From: Oidiodendron maius Zn | Taxonomy: Eukaryota > Ascomycota > Leotiomycetes > Myxotrichaceae | Direction: 5' to 3' | Assembly: GCA_000827325.1 (NCBI GenBank) | Contig: KN832875.1 | Span: forward strand, 186,001 to 250,000 | DNA: 64,000 nucleotides | In this document: positions 46,663-58,214 of the stretch, piece after piece | Layout: every line of letters begins with the position of its first letter | Position numbering within the stretch: position 1 is the stretch's first letter | Made by a program: the position numbers and the translations under genes | Notes under the pieces: model-generated | What the model was told of the DNA's origin: nothing | Database searches by the model: none | What the model saw: the letters and a program-made list of their open reading frames with translations, nothing else

Positions 46663-48415
46663 CTCGAGGGTAGGGCACGATGGTCGCGTGCGGTCTGGAA
46701 TATTTTTTTTCTATCGGGAGATAAGGCTCTGCCGGGATCAAGCGTCAAGAGTCGGCAACGGGAATCCTCTGCGGCAAGGGGTCCGAGTCTCCAGTAGCGT
46801 GACGTGACCTGATTCAAGAGGAGGGAGGATGAGATGAGGTCGAAACGGCGAGGTATAAGTAGCTGGGAAATATCACTGACGGGAGCAGATGGCCGGCTCC
46901 ATCAGACCAGATTGGCGGCCGGAGGGTCGAAGATGGAGCTTTGCGATACGGACGCCGCCGAGGTCCCGCAGTGGCATAGAGCACCACAGATAGCCAGCCG
47001 GTCGAGGAGCGACGGGGGCTTGGAATGGGCCATTAGGGCAGAAGAATGATAAAGCGGCCGTAATCGAAACAGGCGATGGCCTATGCTTCGGAGCAGGACG
47101 TGGACGTGATTCAGCGGCTTTAGTCACTGATAAGGGCCTACCCTGATAGTGAAAACCCCACGAACCATCTTATTCCTTAGGAGTAATCTAGTGCAGATCA
47201 GGTCCAGGGACAACATGGAAGACGCAGGTCAGAAGTATGTCGAAAATAGATAGCAGTGATATTGATCGTCGAAGCCGAAAGGAAGCCCACTAGAAGCTGT
47301 GGAGGGATTTGGAAGTAAACATAAATAAATTAAAGAAATATCCCGGATTCCTGCCGCGAATGCGTCTTCCATCATCTACTGATGGGCATCACCTGGGCCG
47401 TCTTGTCCAGAGAGGGCATCAATGTACAAACAGGTCGATCGTGCGATTAAACCCTCCTCTCTAAGGCATGTCTGCTGGACGGGATCCCTTTTCCTGATCG
47501 ATTTCATCGCGCACTTGCAGCGCTGAGGGCAATTCGGCGTGAATTTTCGTTGCACGCGAAGGGGTGTCGCGGTTAAGGCACAGCCCTGGACGGCCATATT
47601 TCGAGCACTCGCTCAACCCAGTGCAGGGCGTCTCATTAGACCTCGAGTTGGCATGCGACAGCTGGTATGAAGGATTGTATGTTTTGAAACTCAATGCAGT
47701 AAGCCGTCGACGTTCTGTGGGGGTTTGCAATTTGTGCGGCCAAACGCGCTGGGGGCCTTCCCATCGGAACCGCCCGACGTCGTTTGGCTCCCACCGCGGA
47801 GAGAGGAAGCGCCCGAAAGGATGGCCCTTCAGGATTTATCGCCGAGGCGACGTCTTGCAAGGCGTGCCGCCAAAGTAGTCGAGAGAGCAGCAAATCATAT
47901 GGCAATGTGAGGAGGACATATTCTGGGCGTTGGCTCTTCTCTACCCCCTTTCCTACAGTTTCCTGACCCCGTTTCGTCCAGCACAAGACTCCAAGGCGTG
48001 TGTACCCGGGCTCTTCCCTTGCATGGAAAATGGCAACGAGAGGTGGATGATTGCAGGATGTCCTGAACTGACGCTTTTCTAGGCAATAGACATTCCTCTA
48101 TTCAATCCCTCGGCTTGTGTCTCTAGATACCATGGTGTTAAGTCTGATTGGACGTATGTGTAGCACAATGAGTGAGACATTGCAGAGTGATATGGAAGAG
48201 CTTGACATTATTCTGCCCTCCTTTTTCCATCAGCCACGCAGATTTGGATTGGTTGTAGAATGCGTATGCCTTTTGCCGAGTTATTGTCTCATCCTTTGAA
48301 AATGTCTGTCATTACAGCCTTACAGCTTGCTCGAGAGGCTGACCCGACTTCTTATCCTTCCTTCTTCGACTGACAGCATCTATATCTATTTAATACATCT
48401 CAAGTGTATCGTACC
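46663..48415. other. Intergenic: permease promoter region and unassigned DNA
   Basis: 1.75 kb. Frames at 47461-47986 on both strands have no family motif. The stretch near 47620-47900 is GC-rich and coding-like in composition, yet no domain can be named; I call it unassigned. I see no repeat. Confidence 0.25.
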
Positions 48416-49940
48416 TTATAGCTCTTCGTCCTCTCCCTCTTCCTCTTCCTCCTCATCACTACCACTGTTTCCACCCTCTCCATCCTCCTCTTCACTTGTC
48501 GACGACCCCTCGCCCTCGCTTTCTCCCTCACTCCCTGGATCATAATCTTCCTCCTCCTCCTCCTCTTCATCCAGTTTCTCACCCTGATGCTGCTCCCCTA
48601 GCCCCGCTTTCTCCAATTCCCCCGCTTCCAAGGTCCCAACCACATTCCCTTCCTCATCCTTCACCACATTAACGTTCGCCTTCTTCGCCCTCCTCTGCTC
48701 TGCCATGCTCCTATCCAACAGGCCATACCTCTTCACATATGCATCAATCCCGGTGAAATCTTCCTGATCTAGCATCGCAAACTCGATCTCCTGGCCCTTT
48801 CTTTCGTAATCACTATCTTCCTCTCGATCTTCCCCCTTAATCTCAATGCAAAGATCAAACGTGCGTTGCAGCACGCTTGTATATGACACCGCCACAACAC
48901 GTTCGTGCGGGATAAATATCAGCGGCTTCTTGAACGCCCACAGGATCCCACTTGGCAGGAAGAATAGGTACCCGTCTTTCGAACCCCTGAATGCGCGCAC
49001 GTGCACGGCCTTTTCGTCGGGGCGGTGCGCCTGGCGTTGCACGGAGTGGAAGAGCTTCTCATCCGCACGCTCGATTAATATATTAGTCTTCCCGGCGGCG
49101 TGCAGGCGCGAGGTAAGAGCCCAGTCGAAGAGCGTACGGTGGTCATCGGAGACCGCTGCCGCCGCAACGGCGTCGGTCCCGGAGATACTGCCTGGTTTTG
49201 GAGGCGTGGCAGCGATGGTGAAGACAAGGGGTTCAGGGGCGGGAGGCGCATTAGGGGCGGGTTTAAAAGGGGGAATGAGAGAATTGCGCGGGAAGAGGAG
49301 ATAGTTGTGCTGGACTTGGGACTTTTCCGGCACCGGGAGGCAAAATATTCGTTCTGTCAGTATTGGTCAGCAGAAATTGCTTGCATATAGATGTATTGAC
49401 ATATAGTCCCGACCGGTATGGCATTAGACATACCGATATCACTCCACGCGTAACTGATTCCTTGGGCTGGCTCATTCGAGTCCGGTAGGCGCGCGTACAG
49501 GTGGTCTTCCGTGAAGCAGAGAGTGTACTTCTTCCGCTGCGGGGCTACCACAGAGATGTCTTTAATCTCTAGCAGTACGGGGTCGCTGCCGCTAACCACC
49601 GAAGCTCCACCACTATTTGTAGCAGCATGCCCGTTTGCAGCGCCGCGAGTAGGAATCTCTCTATCTAACCGTCTCTTTTTCGAGGCAGGTTCAGAGGACG
49701 ACTCGGATAGGCTGCAGATGTGCAGGGAGATCTGGTTGAAGAGTTCAATGTAGGCAGGCGTGACTATACGAGGTCAATTGTTTGTTTAGACGATTTTGAA
49801 ATGGCTTTATAGTGTAAACCAGAACAGGTTGGTCTTAAAAAGAAAAAGGGCGTACCTGCAGCCGCCCTGATGGCCCCTTGAATATCTAGACGACTGCTAA
49901 AGGCCTGTTCCAGGCTCTTTTGGTCGAGTTCTGAAGTCAT
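48416..49940 (-). CDS. RTT106: Histone chaperone Rtt106, three exons
   Basis: Binds H3-H4 acetylated on H3K56 and helps replication-coupled nucleosome assembly and silencing. Exons 49940-49856, 49763-49434 and 49353-48416 (introns 92 and 80 nt) give 450 residues. N-terminal MTSELDQKSLEQAFSSRLDIQGAIRAA with VTPAYIELFNQI rebuilt across intron 1; first pleckstrin-like half with YTLCFTEDHLYARLP and RIFCLPVPEKSQ rebuilt across intron 2; second half with FRGSKDGYLFFLPSGILWAFKKPLIFIPHERV and the characteristic FAMLDQEDFTGIDAYVKRYGL. The tail is a long acidic run (Glu, Asp, Ser) as in fungal orthologues. The start could be five residues upstream; 49940 fits the family better. Confidence 0.93.
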
Positions 49941-50276
49941 GTTGAAGCCTCGCACTTCTCGAATCAGGAGGCGGTGTTGGTGGTTTATGATGCCGTGGGG
50001 TGAGACGCGCTTGGTACATCACAAGTCCGGGGTAAGTTAACTTAACTCAAGGCATTAGTCATTACTTATTCATCTACAAGAAATCTGTCTGTAGCAGCTG
50101 GCTTGCGCCAAGCCTTGTATTCGAGCGTCATAACGCGAGCCTCGCCATCCGATTCTAAGCACAATAGACACCACGATAAAACCACCTAGACCTCTGTCAC
50201 GATCTGGCTATCATGATCAGCCACAAACGTAGGCACAAGGAAATGCCGTAAAGCGTCGTCCCGCGGCCCCATCGCA
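49941..50276. promoter_or_regulatory. Divergent promoter between RTT106 and dscA
   Basis: 336 bp containing both gene promoters. No TATA box, E-box or SRE-like site stands out. Confidence 0.35.
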
Positions 50277-52760
50277 ATGCCGCCGCAGCAACCGCCCCCG
50301 CAGGCGTCCGTCACCCTTCTCCTCGTCTTCCTCTTCTTTTTTCTCTCCAACAATAATGCTATCCCCCCGCCCGGTTTCCCAGGCTCGCCGCGCGACTATG
50401 CCGCAGCACAGATATCGCATCTACGGAGCAGCCTCTCCATTCTCAATAGCACGCACAGGGGCGACTTCTCTCCGCGCACTTCGAGAGCGTCGCTTGGCGA
50501 GCCAGTGCACTATCTCAACCTGACCGGGTTCCGCGAGCAGGACGGATACGCTTGGGATCGCATAGATGGATTCTGGGATCTGTGCGGGGACATGACTCGG
50601 AGGAGGGATGTGGGCCGGCTCGGGGGGATATATGACAACGTAACCGGAATCGTGACAGGTCGATGGGTGCGATACAAAGGGGATTTGACAGGAGAGGAGG
50701 AGCATAGAAGGTATAATCTGAGCGAGGTGTCGCCGGGCATCGATTGGTCTGTGGAAAATGAGGAGGCCTGGGGAAGGAATATAACTGGATCCGAGGGCAA
50801 GCTGAGGCTGAGCATTGACGAGAAGGAAGGAGAGGAGGGAGAGGCAGTAGTGGAGGGCCTAGGCACGGATTTTCACAGGGCCAGGGAGATCACGGCGACT
50901 CTGACAGTTCAAGATGAGAGCAGCAGCGGCGATGGCTGGGATATCACGACTCATGGTGTCCATTGGCCGGAAGAGGGAGCAATGCTTCTCACAACCACGA
51001 GTGACAAGTTTGCCGGACTTTTCGGCCTGCCCCATCTGACCCTGAATGCAGGACAATTTACTTCGAGTATGATGCTACTTAATAGGACGCTTGAGAAGAA
51101 GATCAAGGAACTGGAAAACGCATTCTGGACCGATGTCAGCAACCCCTGGCCTTCAAGTCCAGAGACCCAACGAGATGCCGCCATGCCCAGTCCGCACTGC
51201 GAACTTGTGGTATTTGTGCAGGTACAACCTGTCAGACTGGATATGGTCTTGAACAAGAATGCCTATCCTGCTAGCATCGTCCATGACATTGAGCAAGAGC
51301 TTCGATTTCCGAATGGCGCTCCTATGTCGGAGATACCGCCGCTGCGAATGTCCGCCGCCATCTTCTCCCCCGATTGTGGATTCATGCTAGCATCTAAAGG
51401 CCCCCCAACATTCCCATCCGCAGATGGCGATCATCTGGTAGGCAGGAAGCGGGAGCTATACCTCTCTAAGGTTCAGAGTTGGATGCTCATCTTTGCCTTG
51501 GTCATATTCGGCCAGTTGATGCTCTTGAAGATGCAGCTAAAAGAAACATCGACGCCGTCCACAATTGGCCGAGTCAGCATTAGCACCATTTCGATGATGC
51601 TCATGACTGATGGCCTGCTGTTTTCCTGCTTATCTCTTGTGAGCGCAACATCCGGAAACATCTTTCCTTCTGCCCTTCTGACGGCGTTTGCTGCTCTGAT
51701 GTCGGTGGCGATTGCCGTACGATTTATTCTAGCTATTTACAATGTTCAGGAGCCTGAGAGAAGAGAGCGGATACGAGTGCAAATGGCAGCCCAAGAAGCA
51801 AACAGGCCGCAGGCAATTCAAACTCCTTCCGGCGCGTCTCCTCTCCGAGATGCTGGCAATACACCTATCATAATACCCTCCGATCAAGACATCCAGGCGG
51901 AGATCGATGAGGTTGCTAATGCCGCATCAGCTGTTCCCCGCCCGACCCTTCCTACCACGAATACGCAACCTGCAATGGCACAACCACCCCGACCCTCAAA
52001 TTTTGTGACCATGTACATCCGGTTTGTCATTGGTATGACTTTCATCCTTTTCCTGTCACTGGCCGCCCTTTCGTGGCCGGTCTCTGTGCGCACCGCCTAT
52101 ACCAACATCCTGGCTGGCACCTACCTCTCCTTCTGGATCCCCCAGATCCACCGTAATGTTGTGCGCAACTGCCGGAAGGCTCTGCTGTGGAAATTTGTCA
52201 TAGGGCAGTCCGTTCTCCGGCTGCTGCCCTTTGCATACTTCTATCTCAAAAAGGATAACATTCTCTTTTCAGAACCGGATTGGACTGCATTCTCCGTGTT
52301 GGTTGCCTGGGTCTGGATCCAGATTCTCGTGTTGATCGCGCAAGCTGTTCTTGGTCCCCGATACGGGATACCCAAAGGTTGGACCGAAGAAGCCTGGGAT
52401 TACCACCCTATCCTCCGCGAGGACAATGTTGAGGCCGGCGGCATGCCCATCGGCCTCGTGCGTGCCCCCGGCTCCCCCACGACAAGTCGTGCCGAGACAA
52501 CTGAAGAGGGGCGGAAGAAGAGTGACAGCGGCATGAGGACGGTCGATTGTGCTATATGTATGCAGATCTTAGAGGTGCCGGTCATTGTGGCTGGCGATGA
52601 CCCAGCGGGGTCAACGGCAGGTGGTATGGCTGGTATTCTCGCCAGGAGGTTGTACATGGTCACGCCCTGTAGGCACGTCTTCCACAGCCAGTGCCTGGAG
52701 GGCTGGATGCGGTTCCGGCTGCAGTGTCCCATATGTCGAGAGAATCTACCGCCATTGTAA
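50277..52760 (+). CDS. dscA: Dsc/Tul1 Golgi E3 ubiquitin ligase subunit A
   Basis: RING ligase of the Golgi Dsc complex that in fission yeast and Aspergillus releases SREBP and so supports hypoxia and azole tolerance; in budding yeast, Tul1. One exon, 827 residues. N-terminal hydrophobic segment (TLLLVFLFFFLS, residues about 13-24) leads into a lumenal part of ~370 residues with several N-glycosylation sites (NLTGF, NVTGI, NLSEV, NITGS). Multi-span region at about 400-700: SWMLIFALVIFGQLMLL, TDGLLFSCLSLV, TAFAALMSVAIAVRFILAIY, TMYIRFVIGMTFILFLSLAAL, then ILAGTYLSFWIPQIHRN. The C-terminus is a RING-H2: CAIC, then CRHVFHSQCLEGWMRFRLQCPIC. Long insertion inside the RING (VAGDDPAGSTAGGMAG) is usual in this family. 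It is intronless, unlike most neighbours. Confidence 0.93.
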   Translation: MPPQQPPPQASVTLLLVFLFFFLSNNNAIPPPGFPGSPRDYAAAQISHLRSSLSILNSTHRGDFSPRTSRASLGEPVHYLNLTGFREQDGYAWDRIDGFWDLCGDMTRRRDVGRLGGIYDNVTGIVTGRWVRYKGDLTGEEEHRRYNLSEVSPGIDWSVENEEAWGRNITGSEGKLRLSIDEKEGEEGEAVVEGLGTDFHRAREITATLTVQDESSSGDGWDITTHGVHWPEEGAMLLTTTSDKFAGLFGLPHLTLNAGQFTSSMMLLNRTLEKKIKELENAFWTDVSNPWPSSPETQRDAAMPSPHCELVVFVQVQPVRLDMVLNKNAYPASIVHDIEQELRFPNGAPMSEIPPLRMSAAIFSPDCGFMLASKGPPTFPSADGDHLVGRKRELYLSKVQSWMLIFALVIFGQLMLLKMQLKETSTPSTIGRVSISTISMMLMTDGLLFSCLSLVSATSGNIFPSALLTAFAALMSVAIAVRFILAIYNVQEPERRERIRVQMAAQEANRPQAIQTPSGASPLRDAGNTPIIIPSDQDIQAEIDEVANAASAVPRPTLPTTNTQPAMAQPPRPSNFVTMYIRFVIGMTFILFLSLAALSWPVSVRTAYTNILAGTYLSFWIPQIHRNVVRNCRKALLWKFVIGQSVLRLLPFAYFYLKKDNILFSEPDWTAFSVLVAWVWIQILVLIAQAVLGPRYGIPKGWTEEAWDYHPILREDNVEAGGMPIGLVRAPGSPTTSRAETTEEGRKKSDSGMRTVDCAICMQILEVPVIVAGDDPAGSTAGGMAGILARRLYMVTPCRHVFHSQCLEGWMRFRLQCPICRENLPPL

Positions 52761-53083
52761 GAGTAGTGTAATTTAGATTTTATGGTAGACAGTCTTCTCA
52801 TAACACATATTACTGACAACGTACCGCATGTTCACCGCGAATTCTGTTGTCATTGCAATTGCATGCGTGTAGAGTTATCTCGAGTTGCAGCAACTAATTA
52901 GGCTTAGCGCATGTTGAATGCAGCTGGTCCAACACCCAACTGGTGCAATAGCCCAGCTGATTAGTAATCTAAAGCTTTATCTGAGAAGTGTCCATATCGC
53001 AGATTGGAAATCAGTCCCTCGTCTTATAATAATCAGCACGGAGGATACCTGCCCTCTAGCCAAACAACCTCAGATCAATCACC
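52761..53083. other. Intergenic between dscA and disulfide isomerase gene
   Basis: 323 bp between tandem plus-strand genes. TTATAATAATC at 53024-53034 lies about 55 bp before the isomerase start. No UPR element is clear. Confidence 0.3.
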
Positions 53084-54264
53084 ATGGTCTATCTCAAGAG
53101 CCTCCTCCTATTTGGCCTAGCCGGCACATCGCTGGCCGCTGGCCCCAGTGTGCCCCCTCCAACCTACGAGAATTCCGAGGTTGTCGACCTCATTCCTTCG
53201 AACTTTGACGAATTTGCTCTGTCAGGCAAACCCGCGTTGGTCGAATTCTTCGCACCCTGGTGCGGACACTGCAAGAACCTTGCCCCCATATATGAACAAC
53301 TCGCTCAGGACTTTGCGTTCGCCAAGAAAGATAAACTGACCATCGCAAAAGTTGATGCAGATCGAGAGAAGGTCCTGGGCAAGAGGTTCGGTATTCAGGG
53401 GTTCCCTACGATCAAATATTTTGATGGGAAGAGCGAGACACCGGAAGATTATAATGGTGGGAGAGATATTGAGAGCTTGACAGAATTTTTGAGAGGCAAG
53501 ATCGGCGTGGGACCCAGGCGGAAGGTTGAGGAGCCGAGTAGAGTAGAGATGTTAACGGATACGACTTTCAATGAGAAGATTGGGGGAGAGCAAGACGTAC
53601 TTGTTGCGTTTACGGCGCCGTGGTGTGGACGTAAGTCATTCCCTCTCCGAGTTTCCTTCTGCTACTAATGTTGCCAGACTGCAAGAGCCTCGCACCAGTG
53701 TGGGAGAAGGTAGCTAAGGATTTTGCCAATGAGCCAGGTGTGCTCATCGCCAAGGTCGACGCCGAAGGTGAAGATTCAAAAGCCACGGCTAAGGATCAGG
53801 GTGTCACTAGCTATCCGACCATCAAGTTCTTTCCCAAGGGCAGCAAGGAGCCCGAAGCATATTCTGGCGGACGTACAGAACCCGACTTCGTGAAGTTCAT
53901 CAATGAGAAGGCTGGCACGCACCGCACCCCCGGAGGCAAACTCGATGCCAACGCCGGTACGATCGCCGCCCTCGACGCCATCGTCTCCAAGTTCACCGGT
54001 GGGGCATCCGTCGCGGAGGTCGCTGCAGAGGCAGTTAATGCTGTCAAGGATCTCAAGACGCAGACACAGAACAAGTACGCCGAGTACTACGTCAAGGTGT
54101 TCGACAAACTCAAGAAGTCGGATACATATGCGACCAAGGAGCTGGCGAGGCTAGAAGGGATCCTAAAGAAGGGTTCAGTGAACTCAGAGAAGTTGGATGA
54201 GTTGATGAGCAAAACCAATATCCTAAAGAAGTTTGTCGCTACGCCAGCGAAGGAAGAGCTGTAG
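53084..54264 (+). CDS. Protein disulfide isomerase with Erp29c-like tail (TigA type)
   Basis: ER oxidoreductase that forms and shuffles disulfides in secreted proteins. Exons 53084-53630 and 53678-54264 (47-nt intron) give 377 residues. Signal peptide MVYLKSLLLFGLAGTSLAA; two thioredoxin domains with active sites CGHC at about 60-63 and about 182-185, the second split by the intron (C plus AC rebuilds His); cis-Pro loops GFPTIKYF and SYPTIKFF. The C-terminal ~110 residues form an all-helical ERp29c-like domain (AEYYVKVFDKLKKS, LARLEGILKKGSV). The last four residues KEEL are a plausible retrieval signal. Domain order matches the TigA/ERp38 group rather than classical four-domain PDI. Confidence 0.93.
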
Positions 54265-54502
54265 AGTAGACGATATGGTGAACTTTTATACTTGTATTGG
54301 ATTTTGTGTAGATGAACTAAAAGAACAAGTCGAAATTGGTATTGATATTGGAAATTGAAACAAAAAAGTTCACGGAATACTCGTGGGAAGTTGAGTCCCT
54401 CTATCAAATCTGCAGTCGTGTCGTATCGTATATACTTTACCAGACTATATAGTTCTGTTATAAACTCTACATTTAGCGGTGGTCTTCTCTGACTTGCTAC
54501 CC

Positions 54503-55596
54503 CTACCAACTCAAGGCCCCCTTTTGCCGATCAAACCCACCTCTCAGCTGGCTTTCCGGTTTTACCACCTTGCCTTGGAGTACAGTAAATTTCACAATAC
54601 CTTCACAGTCCTGCGGCTTTACCCTCGCAATCCATATGCACTGAGCAGCGCCTTCCTGTTCACCGTCGCCTGGCACTGTCTGAGATGGCATGGGAAGAAC
54701 CTCCCTATCGAGTTTTGCCCGCTCTAAGTTGTCCAGTCCAAAGGCATCCGCTTTCCTGTAGATCATCACGTTGGCAGAGTACTTGTGGCCCCCGACATGC
54801 GAGATAAAGTATATTCCTACCCCGCCAGGCCGTTCATCATCTAGATCCCTGAACAGCCCTAGCGGCCTAAGATGCCTTTCCAGCTCCTTCCGAAGCAGCG
54901 GTGCACTCTGGCCACACCGAGCATCCCGGGTCTTCTGCGAACAGAGGAGGATGAGTGCACGGTGAGGACAGGGGCGCACAGTCAACTGATCTGCAGTTGG
55001 GAGAGGATCTGGGAGGGATGCAGGTATAGGGAAGGGTGCTAACAGTGAGGCATTTGTCGGGGTTTTATCAATGAAGTTCGTTATAAGTGAGTTTACGGAT
55101 TTGGGTGCAACGTTCCCAACAACGAGGAATGCCGGTAGGAGGAGAACCGTTGTTGGCTCCGAGTAGTTTGTAGAGTGCGATGGAGTAGGGATATTTGACG
55201 CCGAGAGCATGAGTCTCTGTATGTCTTGTCAGTAAATCCACCGGACTTCTCGGAACTTGTACTCACTCCTTGGCTAGGCTTCACCGTCGCATTGTCGATG
55301 GCCTCCATTACGCTGCCCTTCTCGTTGGCAACATCTCGCACCCAGTCGCTCTTCCCCGTCGCAACTAGGACGTGCTGACTCCATCCCTTTACATGGCCGT
55401 ACAGCTCATCCCCCTCGTCAATCTTGAACCCTCGGGGATAAGAAATGGTGCACGACTCGCAGTCGCGATCACAGTCATCTCCATCGATAGCCGGATCGAC
55501 CTTGGGAAACAAGCTGCCGCTGGGTGTGACCGGCGTGCTCGAGCCAGATATCTTCTGTCGCGCTGTGTTGAGTAGAGATTTGAGCGTTGTTGACAT
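54503..55596 (-). CDS. Aim32/Apd1-type thioredoxin-like ferredoxin protein
   Basis: Thioredoxin-fold [2Fe-2S]-type protein related to yeast Aim32 and Apd1. Exons 55596-55267 and 55216-54503 (50-nt intron, phase 0) give 347 residues. N-terminal CDRDCESC near residue 42 is a Cys cluster; a long middle part includes RPCPHRALILLCSQKTRDARCGQSAP, with the CSQKTRDARCG motif typical of this family, and SHVGGHKYSANVMIY, where the His-rich loop normally helps ligate the cluster in Apd1-type proteins. The N-terminus lacks a strong presequence by eye, so the compartment is open (Aim32 is mitochondrial, Apd1 cytosolic). The C-terminal QLRGGFDRQKGALSW fits the usual family end. Confidence 0.88.
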
Positions 55597-56105
55597 CTTA
55601 GCAGGTGTTGCAATCTGAGGCAGTCACAGGGCTGGCTGTAATCCGATGATCTGATTAGCGCTCATAAGCCAAGCACACTTTCTCCACGTCAATTCACGAC
55701 CGAGAAGACGTGAAAGGTCAAATAAATGGCGACACCGGCTACCTCATCTGATGCCTGGCTTACGCGTCCCAAGGCTTTCGGCATATTCTTTGGTGTAGTG
55801 TCCATTTCTACTACCCTTATCTCCGAGTTCGCTACACTTAACATTCGAATATGCCTTGCGCGCAAGCGATAATTTATTGCTGCTGCCTGTGATGAACAGC
55901 AATGTCCCATGTCGCTTAAATAACTAACTAGGTAGGAGGAGATCGCCCCTTCTATACATGACGCAGTGGCTATGGTCGACTAAGATCACTCTGTGATGCT
56001 ATATTCAACACAAGATCAGCGTCAACTCTTGGTCGTAAAGTCTTTGCAGGAGATTGATATGATATTTGAGCCTGTACGTGTGGGAGGCCTGTCCCATGAG
56101 CATCC
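55597..56105. other. Intergenic: Aim32-like promoter and UreD 3' region
   Basis: About 510 bp, no recognised gene. Both flanking genes are on the minus strand. Confidence 0.3.
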
Positions 56106-57104
56106 TCAACGGATACACATAGTAGCCGATTCTCCAAAGTGCCGCCCAATAGATTTCTCCTCTTTGATCATACTTCCTATCCACGAGCGTCCACCCTCGA
56201 CAGTTAGAGCACCAAACTTCACAACCGTACAGCCACGAACTCTGGCTACAGACCACAGCAAGCCGTCCTCTTTCTCCTGCTCGAGGCGTGCCTGCCTCCA
56301 AACTTGGCGAGGCGTCAGAAGCACTCCACTGTCTTGCTCTCTCCTTTCTTGAGACCTAAAATCCTGAGCCCCAATCCGTGGCAGGGCAGTAAATTCATCG
56401 ATAAAGAAGCTTGCTAAATCCTCCACAAGCGGACCCTTCAATATCAGCGTGCCGAATACCCCCAACCCACTCATCTTCTTCTTCAGTCCCTTGTTCCCTA
56501 CCCCCTCTCGGTCCCCCTCTAAAACTACCTTATCCCTCAAAAGCAATCTCTTCTTCCCTCCATCCTCCCCACCCCTTCCCCTAACCCAAACCTCATTCCG
56601 CCCAGTCCAACCCCAGAGATCCCAATCCTCTCCCCTAGCCGTCCTGCCAGCCGATACCCAATCCAGGAGACACAGCGACGCGTCCGGTACGAGCGTGAAG
56701 TCTTGCACCTGCTCGTACACGCTCTCTGCAAATGGCTGCACCGGATCCGGAAGTAGGCAGCAGCCTGCCCCAGGGTATAGATTCACGTGAAGATGCTGTC
56801 TCGTGATAACGTCTCTCTCTGGGGATTTAAAGATCTTGGTGTACCCTTGCGTGGCGATGCTAAGTCTCGCACCAGCGAGAACATCGATAGTGAGATACAC
56901 TTGGTCGCCACCGACCAGACCGCCGCCGTAGGTGAGCAAGAAGACGAGTATGGAGGGCTGGTTGGCCGAGGGAGAGGGGGAGATGAGCTTTAGCGGGTAC
57001 TGGAATGTGATCTTAGAGAGGGCGGAGATAGAGGGCGGCCGGAGGTGCACGATAAGGTGGCCCTCGCCTGGAGAGGAGAAGGATTGAGGGAAGGGGGAGT
57101 TCAT
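56106..57104 (-). CDS. Urease accessory protein UreD
   Basis: Helps insert nickel into urease in the cytosol. One exon, 332 residues. Marks: LTYGGGLVGGDQVYLTIDVLAGARLSIATQGYTKIFKS, the core UreD block, at about residues 58-95; GAGCCLLPDPVQPFAESVYEQVQ; and at the C-terminus VVKFGALTVEGGRSWIGSMI with CIR as the last residues. A Lys/Arg/Gly-rich segment in the middle (WVRGRGGEDGGKKRLLL) is a variable insertion. The urease structural gene, UreF and UreG are not in this window, as is usual for fungi where they are scattered. The start at 57104 is favoured because GEGHLIVHLRP fits the usual N-terminus. Confidence 0.92.
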   Translation of the reverse strand: MNSPFPQSFSSPGEGHLIVHLRPPSISALSKITFQYPLKLISPSPSANQPSILVFLLTYGGGLVGGDQVYLTIDVLAGARLSIATQGYTKIFKSPERDVITRQHLHVNLYPGAGCCLLPDPVQPFAESVYEQVQDFTLVPDASLCLLDWVSAGRTARGEDWDLWGWTGRNEVWVRGRGGEDGGKKRLLLRDKVVLEGDREGVGNKGLKKKMSGLGVFGTLILKGPLVEDLASFFIDEFTALPRIGAQDFRSQERREQDSGVLLTPRQVWRQARLEQEKEDGLLWSVARVRGCTVVKFGALTVEGGRSWIGSMIKEEKSIGRHFGESATMCIR

Positions 57105-58214
57105 ATAGACTCCTTTAGTAGAGAGGCATTAGAGGCCATGTGAGGATATTTCAAGATACTGGAATCAATTGCTCGCTCCGCTCACTAAAAGCCGGGTGGG
57201 CGCTATTGGCGAGAGCGTTTTCAGGAGGTAGGCTGTCCAAACCCCGCCCTTCGCTTTCTTATAAACTATATAATTTATCTATATTAATCGCTTCGCATTA
57301 TTTTTACACCGAGCTGTCATGACTTCGCAAGTTCGGTCGGCTCCAGCGTTGTGACAGCCTCGAGGGGTGACGGCCATAAGCACGTGATGAGTGGTGATCA
57401 CGTGTTACTGATACGGGAAGCTCTTAAGTGCAGTTTAGTATTGTCGCTCAGAATGAGGATAAGCATGTCATGAACACGCAGAGCAAGTCAGACTATGGTT
57501 GTATTGAAGAATACTAGACTAAAGAGGGGAGAAATATTACGCTAGCGGCGCACGTCGATTGCAGAAACAGGCGCGGCTCTGCGGGCGCCGGCTAACCTGC
57601 AGGTTGGGCGCACCGCTAGCCTCATCCGGCAACCATAACCGCGCTGCACACTCATACAGGCTTAAGTTACGGGCTTCTCCTACCGGAAAACAGGACAGCT
57701 ACCTACCGGAGATGCAGGCCGCGACTTATGCAGGAGGGCCCGAAGCCCGAACGCCTCTCAGTCAGAAACTATGCCAGAACGCGGAGATGCCTCCCATATA
57801 TCGTAGTCAGATACGAATACGCCTGGCACCGACGCTGCGGCTCGCTCTATACAGTAACGGTACAAAGGTGGAGCAGGCGACTGCCAGAGTCGGTGGCACG
57901 TGATGTACCAGTGACTAAGAAATCCTCCGATCGCGGTGGAAGATTAGTATTTCCGTCGATTCGGCTAATTGCGGGATCGTCGGGTCTGAGGTCTAGTGCA
58001 TTTGACAAAGCAGACCCATCCCAAAAGCCTCATGAGGGGCAATTCTCTTCCTCCCTCTTACTGCTCCACCCATTTCCCTGGTAACTCGTTGTTGAAATTT
58101 GCATGAACAGCGCCCCAAGCATATCCACCACGGCTGAGGAGTATCAGACTAGAGATCTGCATACTCCTTGCGTCAGGATCGGTACATCGCCCCTCGAATC
58201 GCTTTTGAGCCGCA
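57105..58214. promoter_or_regulatory. Divergent region between UreD and IDO genes
   Basis: 1.1 kb. It contains a pair of CACGTG boxes described separately and a GC-rich stretch at 57545-57620 with a weak hairpin (GCTAGCGG repeated inversely near 57613). Short frames at 57559-58084 have no domain. The IDO start lies at 58215. Confidence 0.35.
57381..57404. promoter_or_regulatory. Inverted pair of CACGTGAT/ATCACGTG boxes
   Basis: Two E-boxes in exact 8-bp inverted repeat (57381-57388 and 57397-57404) with an 8-nt spacer, in the divergent UreD/IDO promoter region. Such sites are bound by bHLH proteins (Cbf1-, SREBP- or Ino-type). Binding is not shown by sequence alone. Confidence 0.45.

Noticed and set aside
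47461-47986. Coding-like frames on both strands near 47.5-48.0 kb
   Set aside because: No domain, no splice support and no consistent strand; composition alone is not enough.
57545-57620. Weak inverted repeat GCTAGCGG near the UreD/IDO interval
   Set aside because: Only about 11 of 13 bases match and no mobile-element features accompany it.
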